A stretch of 64,000 bases of DNA, taken from positions 53,535,682-53,599,681 of the forward strand of contig OX344749.2 in the NCBI GenBank assembly GCA_947034885.2, written 5' to 3'. Shown in pieces: positions 37,671 to 50,698 of this stretch. The DNA is from Thuidium tamariscinum (taxonomy: Eukaryota > Streptophyta > Bryopsida > Hypnales > Thuidiaceae). Made by a program: the position numbers and the translations under genes. Positions within the stretch are counted from its first letter, which is position 1, and each line of letters begins with the position of its first letter. A model generated the notes under the pieces. That model was not told the origin of the DNA. It ran no database searches and worked only from the letters and a program-made list of their open reading frames with translations.

Positions 37671-40600
37671 TCGCTTCACCGCCACTTCTCCTACTGCACA
37701 GAACTAGCAGATAGTCAAAAAAGCTCAAAATCTCACACGCGCTCGAAATTGAACTTCCAATCAAGCAGGGTAGGGTTTATGAAGGACCCGACAGTCAGAT
37801 GTACTCATCCCCTGTGAACATTGCAGCTATCCGAAAGATCCACACCAACAATATCGATTCCGATATTCGCGGGGAACTTCAATTGAACAGGCGTACATGA
37901 TTACAAAAATTAAAATGGTAACCTAAAGGATGAAATTCAAAGCGAAAAAAAAATGTTCTTCACACTTCAAATCCATGCGTTTATTGATTCAGCGACGTGA
38001 ATTTCGAACCTTGTGAGAGAGTGGCGACAATCTCACTCCACCAGGCTGATTGATTGAAAACCCAATTCGATTTTTCTGTCGAGGATGCCGTGACCAGAAG
38101 AGTGATGAGACGTGGGTGTGGCGCAGGGATTCTGCTGGAGGCCTTTGAAGAAAAGACCTGTATTTCAATGGAGCTTGACGGGCTCCACGGTCGAAACTGG
38201 AGAATGCAGTGCTTGACCCTGTTGGGGCATTTCCAGTGGCCCGGCTATTACGCCCTGAATGCCTGATGCAGCCTGCAGGGGTGACATGTGATAAGATGTG
38301 CAATAAAATATTTCTTTTTAAACCTTTTGATGTTGGCATGGAAGGACAAGATTGCTAAGCATCAAGATAAAAAAAATTGTTTATGCGGTAAAATTTTGGA
38401 AAATATTTGTAGAGCTCTTTTTCAAAAGAATTTGAAGCAATTTCAGTGAGAATTTAAAAAAAAAAATACATTGTCAATTTTTGAAATTTTGAAAAATGAT
38501 TGGGTGAAATTGGAGTTACAATTAGTTTTAAAAAAATGTCCCAAGGATTTGAGGATGAAAAATTCAATACTTTCTATTGAAATAAATCTCTTAACACTAT
38601 GTAGAAACAGACACTATTTTATGCTATTTTCCTTACAAAAGCCATTTGGTAGTAAATATCACAATTTGCAAAAAAGACATTTTAAGATAAAACAATCAAG
38701 ATTGCATTAAATAAACAAGAAATTAAAATTTTAAAAAAATCATCGATGTTTCAGAGTAAAATGCATAGGATTGAGTAAAGACTATAAATTTGTTGATTGG
38801 TCATTTAAGGATTGAGCCTAGTCTAATGTGTTTGGGGATGAAAAGTGACCAATAAATGCATAGTCTTGCCAAACATTATTTTGCCATGGAAAAACTATCA
38901 TTTTGCAATTATTTTACCAAACGCTAGTAACAAATCACCTTCAAAAAATTATAAAGGGTTGGATTGGTAGGGCAATGGATCAGAATACACAAATGATCTA
39001 CTTTGCAAATATTGAACATGTTGTTTTGTATAGAAGAACTTTTGGTGAGCCATTGGAGATGCTCTAAGAGTATGTTATACAACATGTTTCACAGTTAGTT
39101 AATAATAGAAAATGTTGAGGATTTGTAATCTGACTTGGGAGACAAACTTGTTATGGGCCTTAAGATGAAGAAGATGAAATGATTTGGCCATAGCACAAGG
39201 CAAGGAGATTGACGTAAATGGTTGACAATATAATTATAAGATGGTTTTTATTGCTTGTCAACCAAAGGAGAAGACTTTACAACAATCTAAGCTATCCTAA
39301 GGGATTGCATATCAAACATACTTCAAGTTAAAAGATTTATTGTATCAACTTTTCATGTGAATTTTTAGGAAAAATTCCATTAAGATTTTAGTAGCATTGT
39401 GACTTCAAAAGCATCCAATATATACATAGGTCATACTATAAGTTCATAAAAATTTGCTTAGCATATTATGGCCAAAGAACAATAAAATGGCCAAGACATA
39501 GGATAGGCATGGATTGCATATTGTAGAGGGTAACAAATTTCAATATGAATCACTTATGTATTTTGATGTGTATGGTGAATTTGGCGTGCAAGTGTCAAAT
39601 CTTTGTTGACTATATAGTATAGTAAGTGTATCATCTTACTAGTCTATAGTAAAGACACCTACTCTTGTCATTTTACAATATTAAACTAATCTTGAAGATA
39701 TATAGATACAAAAAGCTCAAAATTTGATACATGATTGTAAAAAATGGTTTAGGATACACCATATATTTATACTTTGCAAATTTAATTAATATTCATATAT
39801 ATTCTAGAAAATTATCATTTTTTTCATTAAATTCATGATACAAAAACTGCCAATGTGTAAAAATAATTTTTTATATTAGTTCCCCCTCAAAGTATGTTGA
39901 ATTGTCTAAGCAACAAGCCAATAGGTGTCTTAATGTTAAATGGTCTTGCAAACAAATTTTGTTTTTCTCAAAGTCAAACCGCCCTTCTTCAAATAACAAG
40001 GAACCAAAGAAATTTGACTTTAAGTTTTTATAGTAGATATGAGGCTATAATATCTACAAATGGAAAGTATGAATGTTGATTAAGTGATTTTTATAAATTT
40101 ATAGGATTTTAAGTTCCAAATAGCTTAATCCTTTTATGCTAATTATATACTATCAATGAGGGTGTATAATTACTTACATTAATTTGATTTGTACAATTAG
40201 TTTCAATGCCTAATGTTTGGACTTTGAATTGACACATTCTTGAAATTTTGTCAAATTTATAGATGTTTTGTGAGTTTTACTCTTACAAGGAATGATGGCA
40301 AATTGCATGAGTCTTTTTTAAGGTGGCTTTGATAGTTTTTGATTTTTTGAATGTCAAATCTCAATCTCTAAGTCTCCATACACTAAAAGACCTTAACTAA
40401 ATTCTAAGACATCTTTTAAATTTTATTGACTTTTGAATGTAACATGCATCATTCCATGTAGACTTGCTTAAATTATTCCCCTTTATACTTCTAGACATTT
40501 GAATTGAGATCTCATGAAATGAAAATAATTTGAATTTGAAATGCATATCGTAGGTGTAGGGTAGATTCGCCATTTATTAATTCAAAAAATTCAGTAGTAA

Positions 40601-41259
40601 AACTATTTAGAAATTGTAGCGAAGAAAAGTCGAATCTTTCAATAAATATAAAAATAATTTGGTGAAAAAGTAGAAAATTTAAGAGGATGTTTGAAAATGT
40701 CAAAGAAAATGTTCCCTCCAACACCTTCATGAACTTTGTCCATAACTTTTGATTGGAGTCTTGAAATCTCAAACGGATTTTTACAGATGAAACTTAGATC
40801 AATTTAGTAACTTTTTTTAGTTCAAATTTTTTCCAAAAAAGTTATTCTACTATGCCTAAATGAAGTCTGAAATTCTGTTTTGAACACAATTCCTACTTTT
40901 GAATTGACTATGAGTGGTAGAGCTCTTACAAATCCTCATTTACATATCCCCCACATGCATTGTCTTAGCCCCTACCACCCCACTTGTATAAGTAGTTTGT
41001 TTTCTCTTACTTAGGATAGAACATGTGGTTCATGTAGCCAAGTAAGAGTCTCGTATGTGAAATGAGTACCTGAGCTAAGCTAATTAACCTAACTTAGAGG
41101 GTGAAATTATAGTTAATTATTTATTCAAAAAGTTGAATTTCGGATAACCCCTTTTTTGAGTGGCGAACACTACTTTTTCAAATTAAATAAATATTCGCCA
41201 AGGCAGTGGGTGAAGCTGCCTTACACCTACGGTATCATGCAAGCTTAAAATCGCTTTCT
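37671..41259. other. GST upstream region then AT-rich intergenic DNA
   Basis: 37,671-38,280 is GC-richer and likely holds the GST promoter and leader; open frames there on both strands (38054-38266 plus, 37989-38339 minus) have no domain. From 38,300 onward the DNA is AT-rich with no gene seen. Confidence 0.45.
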
Positions 41260-42385
41260 AGGACTATTTTACTATTGGGATTGTTGTAATTCAATTCCAT
41301 CCTAAAGCTAATAACAATTTAGTATTTTCTTCAATCTTGAACCTAATCCTACTCAACAATTTTTCAATGAGTGAAATTAAGTGCAAAAAACTTTAAATTA
41401 AAAAGATTTAAAGCCAAAATTGTAGTCAAGCAAGGTCTAAATGTTTTTTTCTTCACTTTAAAGTTTAAATGCAAATATCTTGCAATCTATCAAGTCAAAG
41501 TTTCTAAAATTTCTTCCACACATTATTATACTAGTCTAATATAAGATCCTATAATTAGGTATGCAAAAATAAAATAAAATAAAATAAAATTGATGTTTTC
41601 TTCTTCTCTATGTAGAAAAGATGACAATTTCAAATGGTTTTTGATAGGAAATTAAACAACCTTGATGCAAAGGTTAAAGGTTAAATGACATTGTATAGAG
41701 GCAAAAATGAGGTTTAGGATGAATAAATCCTAAATCACTAAATCTTGAATAGAAAAATTATACTCAATCATTGATATGATTTTTTTTTTATGCTTGGAGT
41801 AGACTTTGAAAAGAATTCTCCAAAAATACAAACTACTAAAATAGTTACTTTTGATTAGAATTTATTTAACTTCAAAGTTTTGCAAACACCAAATTTTAGT
41901 GCCTTGGAGGCATTTAGGAGTTTTAAATCTAACCTTGTCAAACAATTTGTTTTGAAAAATGCATTGTAAAAATGCAACTAGAAATGAATCTTGAAAGTTA
42001 CTTAGTATTTTTCAAGAAGGTGCTCAAATTGCCCAAAAAATAAGTTTATTGATAACTTTCACATTAATTACTAATCCAATTTAAAAGAATCAAAGCTTCA
42101 AATGTTGAAAAAACTATGGTCTATGAGGAAAAGTTTAAATTTAATTTCAAGTTTTAAATGATTTCTTTTTCTACTTAGTGATGTAAGAATTATATTTAAG
42201 ATGGCATAACTTTTGCTCTTGAGCAATGATTGAAATAAAAATTACATTCCAACAAAACTAATAAAAATTTCTATCTTATGAAAAAATTCAAAATATTTTA
42301 CTACAAATTGAGGTTGTAGAAACCTACACAAAATTCATTTTTCCCTAGAAAAGACAATGACAGTCTTTTAGAAATTATGCCAGGT
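41260..42385. mobile_element. Rearranged TTAA/CCCC family fragments
   Basis: 41260-41690 aligns with the right half of copy A in forward orientation (ACTATTGGGATTGTTGT, CAAATATCTTGCAATCTAT, AATATAAGATCCTATAATTA). 41930-42385 aligns with the left half in reverse orientation (AAGATGGCATAACTTTTGCT, ending CTAGAAAAGACAATGACAGT). The two halves therefore sit tail to tail rather than as one intact element. Confidence 0.65.
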
Positions 42386-43203
42386 GTTGGGCCCTAATTT
42401 CCTAATTCTTTTTCTAATGCTTGTTCTTTAGTAACACAAGCCACATATTGAGTCTTGATTTTTTTTCTAATGCTTTTGTTTGGTAAATTTAGCAACTTCA
42501 CATTCAAATCTATTCTATACTTGTTGGCTAATATTTGCACATGTAATTGTAAGAGAAAGTAATTGTAAGAGAAATCTCAAAGTAAACTTGTTGAAATTTT
42601 CACTATAAGATTTGTTGTGAAGACAAGAATTGCCTCAATAAGCTTTTGTTTTCTTATTGATTTTTGTAATTTAAATTAGGAAACTTTCAACCCTAGTATA
42701 AATTTCACATGATATTTAAATTTGGACCTCCATATCACTACCTTTGTTGTTTATATTGCAATATTTGGGGTTCCAATTTTCACAATGTTCAAATGATTAG
42801 GGATTCCTTGGAGACTAATTTAGATAGTGATGTATCATTTCAAAAGTTATATGCCAAGGTTGTGTATATTGTATAACGCTTTGTACTACAAGATTTAATA
42901 ACAATAATGTAATTAATTGATGTGTTTGAAATTCTTAATCCTATTCATAGACTTGAAAGGCAAATTAAGTTGAGTTTTTGTTGTGTCTTGCAATTCAAAA
43001 TTTATTAGCAAAATGATATGTACATTAAAGTGGATAGGAAGAAAATTTTCACCTCTATTGTTTGATTCTACCACTTACTTTTAAGATGCAAGGATCATCT
43101 AAGTCGATCGAGAAGACAATTGGAGACTTGTGGGCTTTCATGAGTTGAAGGCTTGAAGCCCATTGCTGAAATTGAAAACCTATAATTTTTTAATCATTGT
43201 GAA

Positions 43204-43415
43204 CACTACAAGAGAAAGGGGTGTTTTAAGTATAGTCCTAGAGATAATTTTTTAAATAATGACCTTTTTAGGAGATTTTAAGTAAGAAATATGTGTCTTT
43301 CTAATAAAATTTTACTAGAAAGACACATATTTCTTACTTAAAATCTCCTAAAAAGGTCATTACTTAAAATTTTATCTTTAGGACTATACTTAAAACACTC
43401 CTTTCTCTTGTAGTG
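43204..43415. mobile_element. CACTA-ended foldback element, 212 bp, with GAA target duplication
   Basis: Starts CACTACAAGAGAAAGG and ends CTTTCTCTTGTAGTG. The arms are about 100 bp and almost perfectly inverse, so the whole element can fold into one hairpin. GAA is present directly on both sides (43201-43203 and 43416-43418). CACTA ends with a 3 bp duplication are the hallmark of En/Spm-type elements. Confidence 0.9.
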
Positions 43416-44293
43416 GAAGTTAACAAAGTTTCAATGCATAAACATTACTACTTGTAAATGTGCATTTTAATGTATAATTCCATCAAAAGATTAAGAATGA
43501 AAACTACATGACAATTTTGAATTTGAAAAGTGTTATATGAGTCATTATGGAAGGACTTAAAAAAGAATTTGACTCTACACTTGTGGATGCTATTTTCTCA
43601 AGAAATTATGGTTTGAAGTTTTAGTACTTGTGTACAAATCCAAGGACAAATCTTTTGAGGGAGCTAAAGATTTGCTTGAAGAATGTGAAATCTCAAATTT
43701 TAAACTCTTTTGATATTTAGTAACCTTCTCTAAACTACTCTTAATCCAATCTTAAATGAATTGAATGAGTCCTTGGCCTTCAATTAGCAAAGGTTCATGG
43801 AAGTTTCGAATCTTGCCAAAGATATAGTGGAATTTGGAGTTTTATTTCAAAACCAACAAGTCTTTGAAAGATGAGGATTTAAGCCTTTGCAAATTTAAAG
43901 TTGAAGGAAAGTAGCTTGTGAGAATTTGATAATGAGAAGATTGAATCAATAGATTTTGAATGGAGAAGATGCAACCGGTGCCCTTTGAAAAAAAACTGTC
44001 TCTTTCTACAAAGAGGAAACAAAGTATAAAGGTTGTTATTATGTAAGCATGTGAGCATGAACTTTGTGAACTTATGAGCCTACAATTTTAAAAATATTCC
44101 ATTTAAATTTTTTTGCCAAATTTTATTAATTTCAACAAATTTTTGTATCTATTATCATAACCCTATTACCGTGATCCCTTGAACAACCTTGATGTGCCGT
44201 TTATTGTACTTTGCTAAATTGTAAGAAGAAAAAAAATGATTACTAATTAAGATTCTTTTGAAATCAAATGAGGTTATTTCATTCAAATTTAGA

Positions 44294-44479
44294 TTTTTGT
44301 AATCACTCCCATTTCTCTTATTTCTTAGTACCCCTCAGCACCAAGGGGAGTCTTGTAGTTGTGACAAAAAAATTATTATAATTTTTTTAATTTAAATATA
44401 CTTTTTTGTTGCAAGCACAAGACTCTCCTTGATATTGAGAGTTAGTAAGGAATAAGAAGGAGAGGAGAGATCACAAAAA
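44294..44479. mobile_element. Foldback element, 186 bp with about 78 bp arms
   Basis: The arm from TTTTTGTAATCACTCCC to GTTGTGACAAAAAA pairs with the inverse of 44402-44479, including CAAGGGGAGTCTTGT against CAAGGAGAGTCTTGT. A partial extra right arm (ATTGAGAAGTACTAAGAAAC) lies at about 44540-44575. Confidence 0.8.
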
Positions 44480-45419
44480 TTAAGCAAAGTCCAATAAGTA
44501 ACATATCAAGATGACAAATGCTCAATCTTCTTTTTGGCATTGAGAAGTACTAAGAAACAAGAAGGAAGTGATCAACTATACAACCATTAGATCAAGAAAA
44601 AAGAGGTGGATCCCTTGATGAATCCTGCAAGAGGGCAATGATTAATTTATCAATAATTTTGGTAACTAAATTCATTAAATTATCAATAATTTTGTGTAAC
44701 AAAGTTCATTCATTACAAAATAGTTAATCCCTATCAACCAAATATTCTTCTTCTAAAATCTTAATGAGTTCAATTACTAACACATTAAGACAAAAATATA
44801 GGTACCTGCATTGACCTCCAAGAAGATTCATGTTATTACAAGATAGTCATGAACAAAATGAAATTTGGTGTAGCTAACCTCTTTCTACATGTAATGAATG
44901 AATCCTATGAACAAATTTTTTTCTCAAAATCTAAGCAAATCCATTGACCTACAAATGAAAAGGGCATTTGTGCAAGGGGAAACTCTGGCCAACAGTTGGG
45001 AAGAATCTTGCTCTTGATCGAGTGGTAATGCAAGGCTTGTGATTCGCAACTTACATCAATTTCAATTTTCTCTCTGAAATCACAACCTCAATGGAGGGCA
45101 TTTCAGGATGATAGTCTCTTGTTGAGGCACATTCTTTTGTGTAATGTGATTTATGATGCCATTTTTTGACACTTGTTGGCAATCAAAAGTGAATTCTAGA
45201 TCTTTTCTTGGAAAGCATTCTTGGACTTTGCATGAAAGAAACCATGATTTTATAAACTGTTCAAAATTAGCACACCTAAATTCCATTACATTCAGTAGCA
45301 TTGGTTGGCACTGCCTTTGGAAGGTGTGGGATATTCAACCCCCCAACAGTGTTTCATCAGTAACTACTAAAGGAAGAAGATAGGTGGAGGATGAAGAGAC
45401 TATTGGAGTGTAGAATATG

Positions 45420-45439
45420 CCCCCCCCCCCCCCCCCCCC
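45420..45439. repeat. C20 homopolymer
   Basis: Twenty consecutive C. Length is likely to be uncertain in the assembly. Confidence 0.9.
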
Positions 45440-45569
45440 TTCACTCTAGAAGGAAGACAGTGCCACAACATGCTATTGAATGTTATGTTCAACCCTAGGC
45501 TCTGATGCATGGAGGATATACATTTTTGGGAATAGATGGTTTGGCAAACAAGTCTTGTTAACCCCTAAG

Positions 45570-46095
45570 CATCTACATTCATCTTTAGAATTGATAATTT
45601 TAAAAAAATCATCATAAAATACTACTTGGAAGAATAATTTCGAATTGAAATGTAAATGAAAGTTGTAGAGTTTGAATTTTAGATTCTATGCATACAATTA
45701 TATTCACCAATGCTATCACCAATATTTTTCTATACATTTAGAAAGAAAAAATTCAAAATTCCTTTAAATTTCAATTACACACAAAATATTGTCATTTTTT
45801 GAGTGAATTTTGCTAGAAAGGATTGAAATGAGGTTCTCTTAAAAGTGGAATATTTTGGAATTTTTGTGTCACTCTTTGATTCTATGACCTCATTTTGGCA
45901 ATTCCAAGTTTGAACTAGGATCAATGCAAGTCAACTACTTGACAAACTTCCATGTTTGTGATTTTAGAAAAGTCTGTACTCCACTTACACCAAATCCAAT
46001 CCTTTGATAGGATAATAACTTCATAAAGTATCTCTAAAAATTAGGATGACTTTCATCCAAGCTGTATTGAGAAAGAAATCTCATTTTCAATTTGT
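45570..46095 (+). repeat. Dispersed repeat, inverted partner of 17680-18215
   Basis: Reverse-complement match to 17680-18215 over about 520 bp. Immediately to the left is GTTAACCCCTAAGCATC (about 45558), resembling a TTAA/CCCC family end, so the repeat may be the interior of a related larger element. Confidence 0.75.
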
Positions 46096-46655
46096 ACATA
46101 AGTTGGTCCAGAAATTGTGCGTCGGAGTGCTCCAAGGTCAATCCAATATTTGATCATAGAATTGATCTTCAAGGTAAACATGGTGAATATTTGAGGTCCA
46201 GCATGAAATCTTTGCTACTTTGAGTTGGATTAGGTTACAAATTGTGTAAACAAGCCTTCAGAATTCAAACGTACATTTTGCAGAGTTCTTTACGCCCCAC
46301 AGAGCCACAGAAGCATCATGTGCAAGACATCAAGGTGGCTGCCTGCCATTGTCACGTAGACATCGGAAAGAGAAATTTCTTCTTCATTTCTGGATTCAAA
46401 TAGGACAGATGCTCTTCTGGGTGATTCGACTTACAAATTCTTACTAAAATCACTGCGAAAGTTCAAGTGAGCCCATTTCTTTTAATTATTTTCTGTTTCA
46501 ATTTTCCTGAATTCCAAACGAGCAACATTTGAAGTAAATGTGATTCATTGCTGCATATCTTTCAAGCAACACATACACTTAATTAAAAACTAGGGTGGCC
46601 CGTGCCGTTGCCACGGTATAAAAGAAAAGAATTTTTTTTTTTTATAAATGTATAG

Positions 46656-46949
46656 AAACTTCAAAATTCAATAACTTTCATGCCATAGGTTGGAACACCA
46701 TGAATCAAAGCCCGTGCACCCCTCCTTGCCGAGGGCTTTCCGACGGTACCAAACACGCACCTGGGGGACTCACGGTCCGGGAGATCTCAATGTAACAAAC
46801 AAAAACTTCAAAATTCAATAACTTTCATGTCGTAGGTTGGAACACCATGAATCAAAGCCTGTGCACCCCTCCTTGCCGAGGGCTTTCCGACGGTACCAAA
46901 CACGCACCCGGGGGACTCATGGTCCGAGAGATCTCAACGTAACAAACAA
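46656..46949. repeat. Tandem duplication, two 147 bp units
   Basis: Both units run from AAACTTCAAAATTCAATAAC to AACGTAACAAACAAA-type ends and include CCTTGCCGAGGGCTTTCCGA and CGGTACCAAACACGCACC. They differ at about seven positions, indicating a fairly recent duplication. Just upstream, near 46600, is CCCGTGCCGTTGCCACGG, similar to a widespread plant repeat-end motif. Non-coding and unusually GC-rich for the area. Confidence 0.9.
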
Positions 46950-47309
46950 ACATCCAAACAAACAAACAGCGTATCTTCATAGGAGGATTGTTAGATAATC
47001 GACTTCACCAGATTGGAGGGTTTTGTGTCCGCAACGCAACCCAAGAACTATTTTAGAAGAAAATGTAGGAAAAATGCTGATTTCAACAATGTACAGTATA
47101 TCCACACAATTGTGAACGGATACCACAAATACACCGCTTTTGCCTTATGTCCTACAACTTTCAACTCTATAATAGACTATCAATGTTCTAGTATGCTACA
47201 GCGAGACGTACAAGAATTGGAGAACCAATGATGTCCTAATCAAATGTTCAGACTCGACAACAATATAGTGTAAGCGATTGATCGTCTAATGCAACGATCG
47301 CTCTATTCG
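46950..47309. other. Probable 3' UTR and downstream DNA of the gluconolactonase-like gene
   Basis: Moderate GC, with a 72-codon plus frame (47013-47231) that lacks any domain. No other element seen. Confidence 0.4.
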
Positions 47310-50300
47310 TTACTGCTTCTTGAACTTCGAGGCATAATGCAAACCAGCTCCAGTGGCCTGCATAAAATTCAACACATGATTTATTTGTCAGCATAGCCTA
47401 AACGAGTCCTCGATAATCTCACACTCGTTCCAGGAAATTTTGTACAGGTTACCCCCAATGACCAGGCTCAAAATATATATGCAATGTAAAATACAGGACT
47501 GCTGTAAATTAACACTTTTTTTTGCCTTCTTTGAAGCTTCTCAAATAGTTTACTTCAACTCACATAGATACGAAAGCTTCACTTTGAACTATTTGGGGCA
47601 GTAGAAGGATAAATCGTCATCCCATGCACAGATATTTACTTTTAGAAAACAAAACTCAGGAGAGGAATTGGCCCCTTACCTGCAACTCAATAATGTGGAT
47701 GGAGGCATCGTTGAGAATGAGAAGCTTGTTGAGTTCCTCGCCAGCAAAGCCCAGGTTAACGACTTCCGGAAGGGCAATCAATCCAAGAGCTTTCCCTGAA
47801 CGGCTGAACACTGTACACAAATGCAACACGAGACACACAAGATCTCAGAATGCCTGAACTGACAGAGAAGAAATCACTCGAAAGGCCGAAACTGATGCTG
47901 ATATTTTTCTAACAGTTTCAGTACATTTGTGGACTTCATAATGTCCAATTTTATCAATTTCTAGAACAAAACATACAATGCTCCTCATTGGATCTGGTGA
48001 TATAAAGCTCGAACCCATATGAATTATATTCTTCAAAATATGATCAATCAAACTGGACACTTTGAAACCAGGAAGCCTTGGTCGTTTGCGGTTAAACAAA
48101 ACCCTACTTTCAGCGGTAAAGAGCCAGAGAATACTACGGAAAGTACTTATGCAGATTGGAGAAAAACCAACCTTGGACACCATCGGGAGAGCCAACGTAA
48201 ATGCGTCCTTTGGTGTCAACCTTAATGCCATCAGGAAGGCCTAGTCCAGGGGCGGATCCATCGTACATGCCCACAGAAGCTAACAGGCGCCTGCTACTGA
48301 GGGTTCCATCCCGGCGAACTTCGTATACAAAGATGTGGTGCCTCATTTCGCTGTTAAACTCATCACTGCGACAGCAGCAGAGCAAATAAGCAATATCATC
48401 TAAGGAGCCCACTAGGACAAGGTCACATGGGGATATGATATAATCAAAACAAGAAATAAAGTGTTTCAGGTAGACCAGTCACCTTCGAGACCTAATCCAG
48501 CTCAAAGACCTAACGGTATATAACAAATAAGAGTTCTGAATCAATGTTAATCACTCACTAGTAAAAAACCAACACTCCAGGGGTATTATAAAAAGTCTAG
48601 CTATTCGACAGAATTTACTTTAATTCTGCATCAAACTTGGCAGGGATGAACACGGCTACTACAACTGATTGAAGGTTGTGAGAGTTTGACAGATGTACCC
48701 AGTCAAAAAGCCAGTGTCAGTGACATAGAGATGCTTCTCATCATTAGAGAATGCCAACCCATTGGGACGTTGAAAATTTGATGCCATCGCATCCACCACC
48801 CCATCCAGTCGGATTCTGTATAATTGGCCCTCCACATAAACTTTGGACTTGAATCCTTGCGCCCTGTGCATAGAATGCACCGTTCATGCACCGTCAATGA
48901 GAATTGGAACAGGCGATGTGAACTAAAGAGCAAAACTCAACTCTAAATGTAGAAATATCTTCTCTTTCAAGCAGAAGGTATAGTATAGTATAGAGTTCAC
49001 ATTGTCTATGAACACATCAAGCTGGATCAATTGCTCTAAAATCAGGGAAGTTATCACTAACGCTATTTTAATGTATTTGAAGTATAGTCAAACCTCATTA
49101 AAATCTTCCCATCTGGGCTTCCAACTTCTTCACTACAACAGAATTATATTGAATGTGTAACAAAGATTGATACATACAATAATAGTAAATTGCAACTTTG
49201 CAAGATACTCCAGAATCTCATTGTTCAAAGTGTCATAATAAAGAGTTTTGACAGAGTGTAGTGTGGAAATAACATTACCATGCGTAGGCAGGGTCTGTGA
49301 ACCAGATGGTGCCATCTCTTTTGACCACGATATCGTTGGGGCTATTGAACGGGACGCCAAACCAGTTGTCCGCCACAATGCTCACATTCAATGTCTTCAA
49401 GTCCACTCGTTGGATGTATCCCGGCTTATTCCCTTGGCCTTGCTGACACACGAGGAGGTGTCCGTCCCTGTCGAGCACCATTCCGTTTGCAACATCGGTC
49501 ACGGGAAACACTGTTGTCACCTCTCCTGTGCTCAATGAAATCTTGTTCAATTCGGTGTTCTGCTCCCCAGCAGCTTTCTTCTCATCGCTCGCAGTCGCCA
49601 GGGTGGTGAACCCGACTTTGTGGCGCGCGCTTGAAAAGTAAAACTCGTTCTTGTCTGGATAATACACGCCCCCTTCATGCGCATCCGTCTTTGCCATGAG
49701 TTTCAGCTCCGGTGCGGGTCCCAGAATCTCTAAAAACTCCACGTCACGTACCTGCACAACCACACGTTCAGTTCGAATCCATTTAAGTCGAGTTTCAAAC
49801 TTGATATTCATCTACCTAACCATTGCAGGATCAAAGATTCACGGACTTGAATGACCAATTTGATAGATCCGATTCCGAAAAATATTAAATTCAGATGGGG
49901 CCAAATTTTAGTCAGGAGAATCAGTGAAGAGAATCTCCGGTGCTCGTCAAATGTAAATAAATTTGAACATAGAAAGTTACCATGAGACCCACTCAGAAAC
50001 GGTTAAAAGAAACTAGAGTTCAATTTGGCCTTTTAGAATTAAATGATGGCACAAAGAAGGGGGCAATCGGATGACTTTTATGGGTCAAACTTTTCAACAA
50101 TGCCACCTTTTCTAAAAACAGAGTAGTAGTGTCTACAAACATTATTAATAAAAGTGGAGGACAGAACTCGGGTTTCAACAAATACCTGAAACTTGCAGTT
50201 GGGCTCGGATGGACCAGTTGGAATGCCTTTGATGAGGCTTCCCTGTTGCCAGAAACATGCACCGGGTGGCAACGTATGTTCCTTCTTCGCAATTCCGTTT

Positions 50301-50698
50301 ATCCAATTCAACTGCGTCGACAAGAAATTCTCTGCATCGTCGTCGTCGTACTCTTCAAGACCAAGCAAGCACCGTCAATACCACTCATCATAGGGACATG
50401 GGCTCCATCTCTATTGGATAAAATTGGCTAAGGAAATCATCAATCAATTTAGAGATCCGTCCCGAAATCTTACTCCTTCCATAATTTCCGAAATTTGAAT
50501 CAAAAGCCATATCAAAACCTCTGCCAACCAATGCAAAGCACAATAGGGAGGAATGAAACACGTACTTGACCAGGACGCATTCGAGATGCGGGACAACCAC
50601 ACCGAAAATATGGCTACTACGACCACGATCACCACCGTGAAAAGCTTCAATCCATGACGCTGCTGCTGGCTTTCGGGAGACGCCGCTGCCCCTGCCAT
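47310..50698 (-). CDS. Membrane-anchored SMP-30/gluconolactonase-family beta-propeller protein
   Basis: Likely a metal-dependent lactonase or esterase of the SMP-30/gluconolactonase/LRE family; substrate unknown. The eight exons are 50698-50566, 50352-50186, 49751-49279, 49132-49094, 48863-48699, 48365-48172, 47810-47680 and 47357-47310, total 1,350 nt, 449 aa, in frame throughout. A single hydrophobic segment at about residues 18-35, after a short basic N-terminus, suggests a signal anchor. Residues matching the family metal site are visible: Glu126 in the HEGG segment, Asn239 in SPNDIVV, Asn305 in RPNGLAFS and Asp320 in YVTDTG. IWFTDPAYA and LPDGIKVDTKGRIYVG are further propeller blades. 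Exon 4 is only 39 nt, and the codon spanning exons 3/4 gives Cys258 where relatives usually have an aromatic or Gly. The exon 2 acceptor is a weak AAG. ATG 50752 is an alternative in-frame start; 50698 was chosen for its MAG context. Plant strictosidine-synthase-like proteins are more distant relatives. Confidence 0.92.

Noticed and set aside
37989..38339. 116-codon minus frame upstream of the GST gene
   Set aside because: No domain, overlaps an open plus frame, and lies where the GST promoter is expected.
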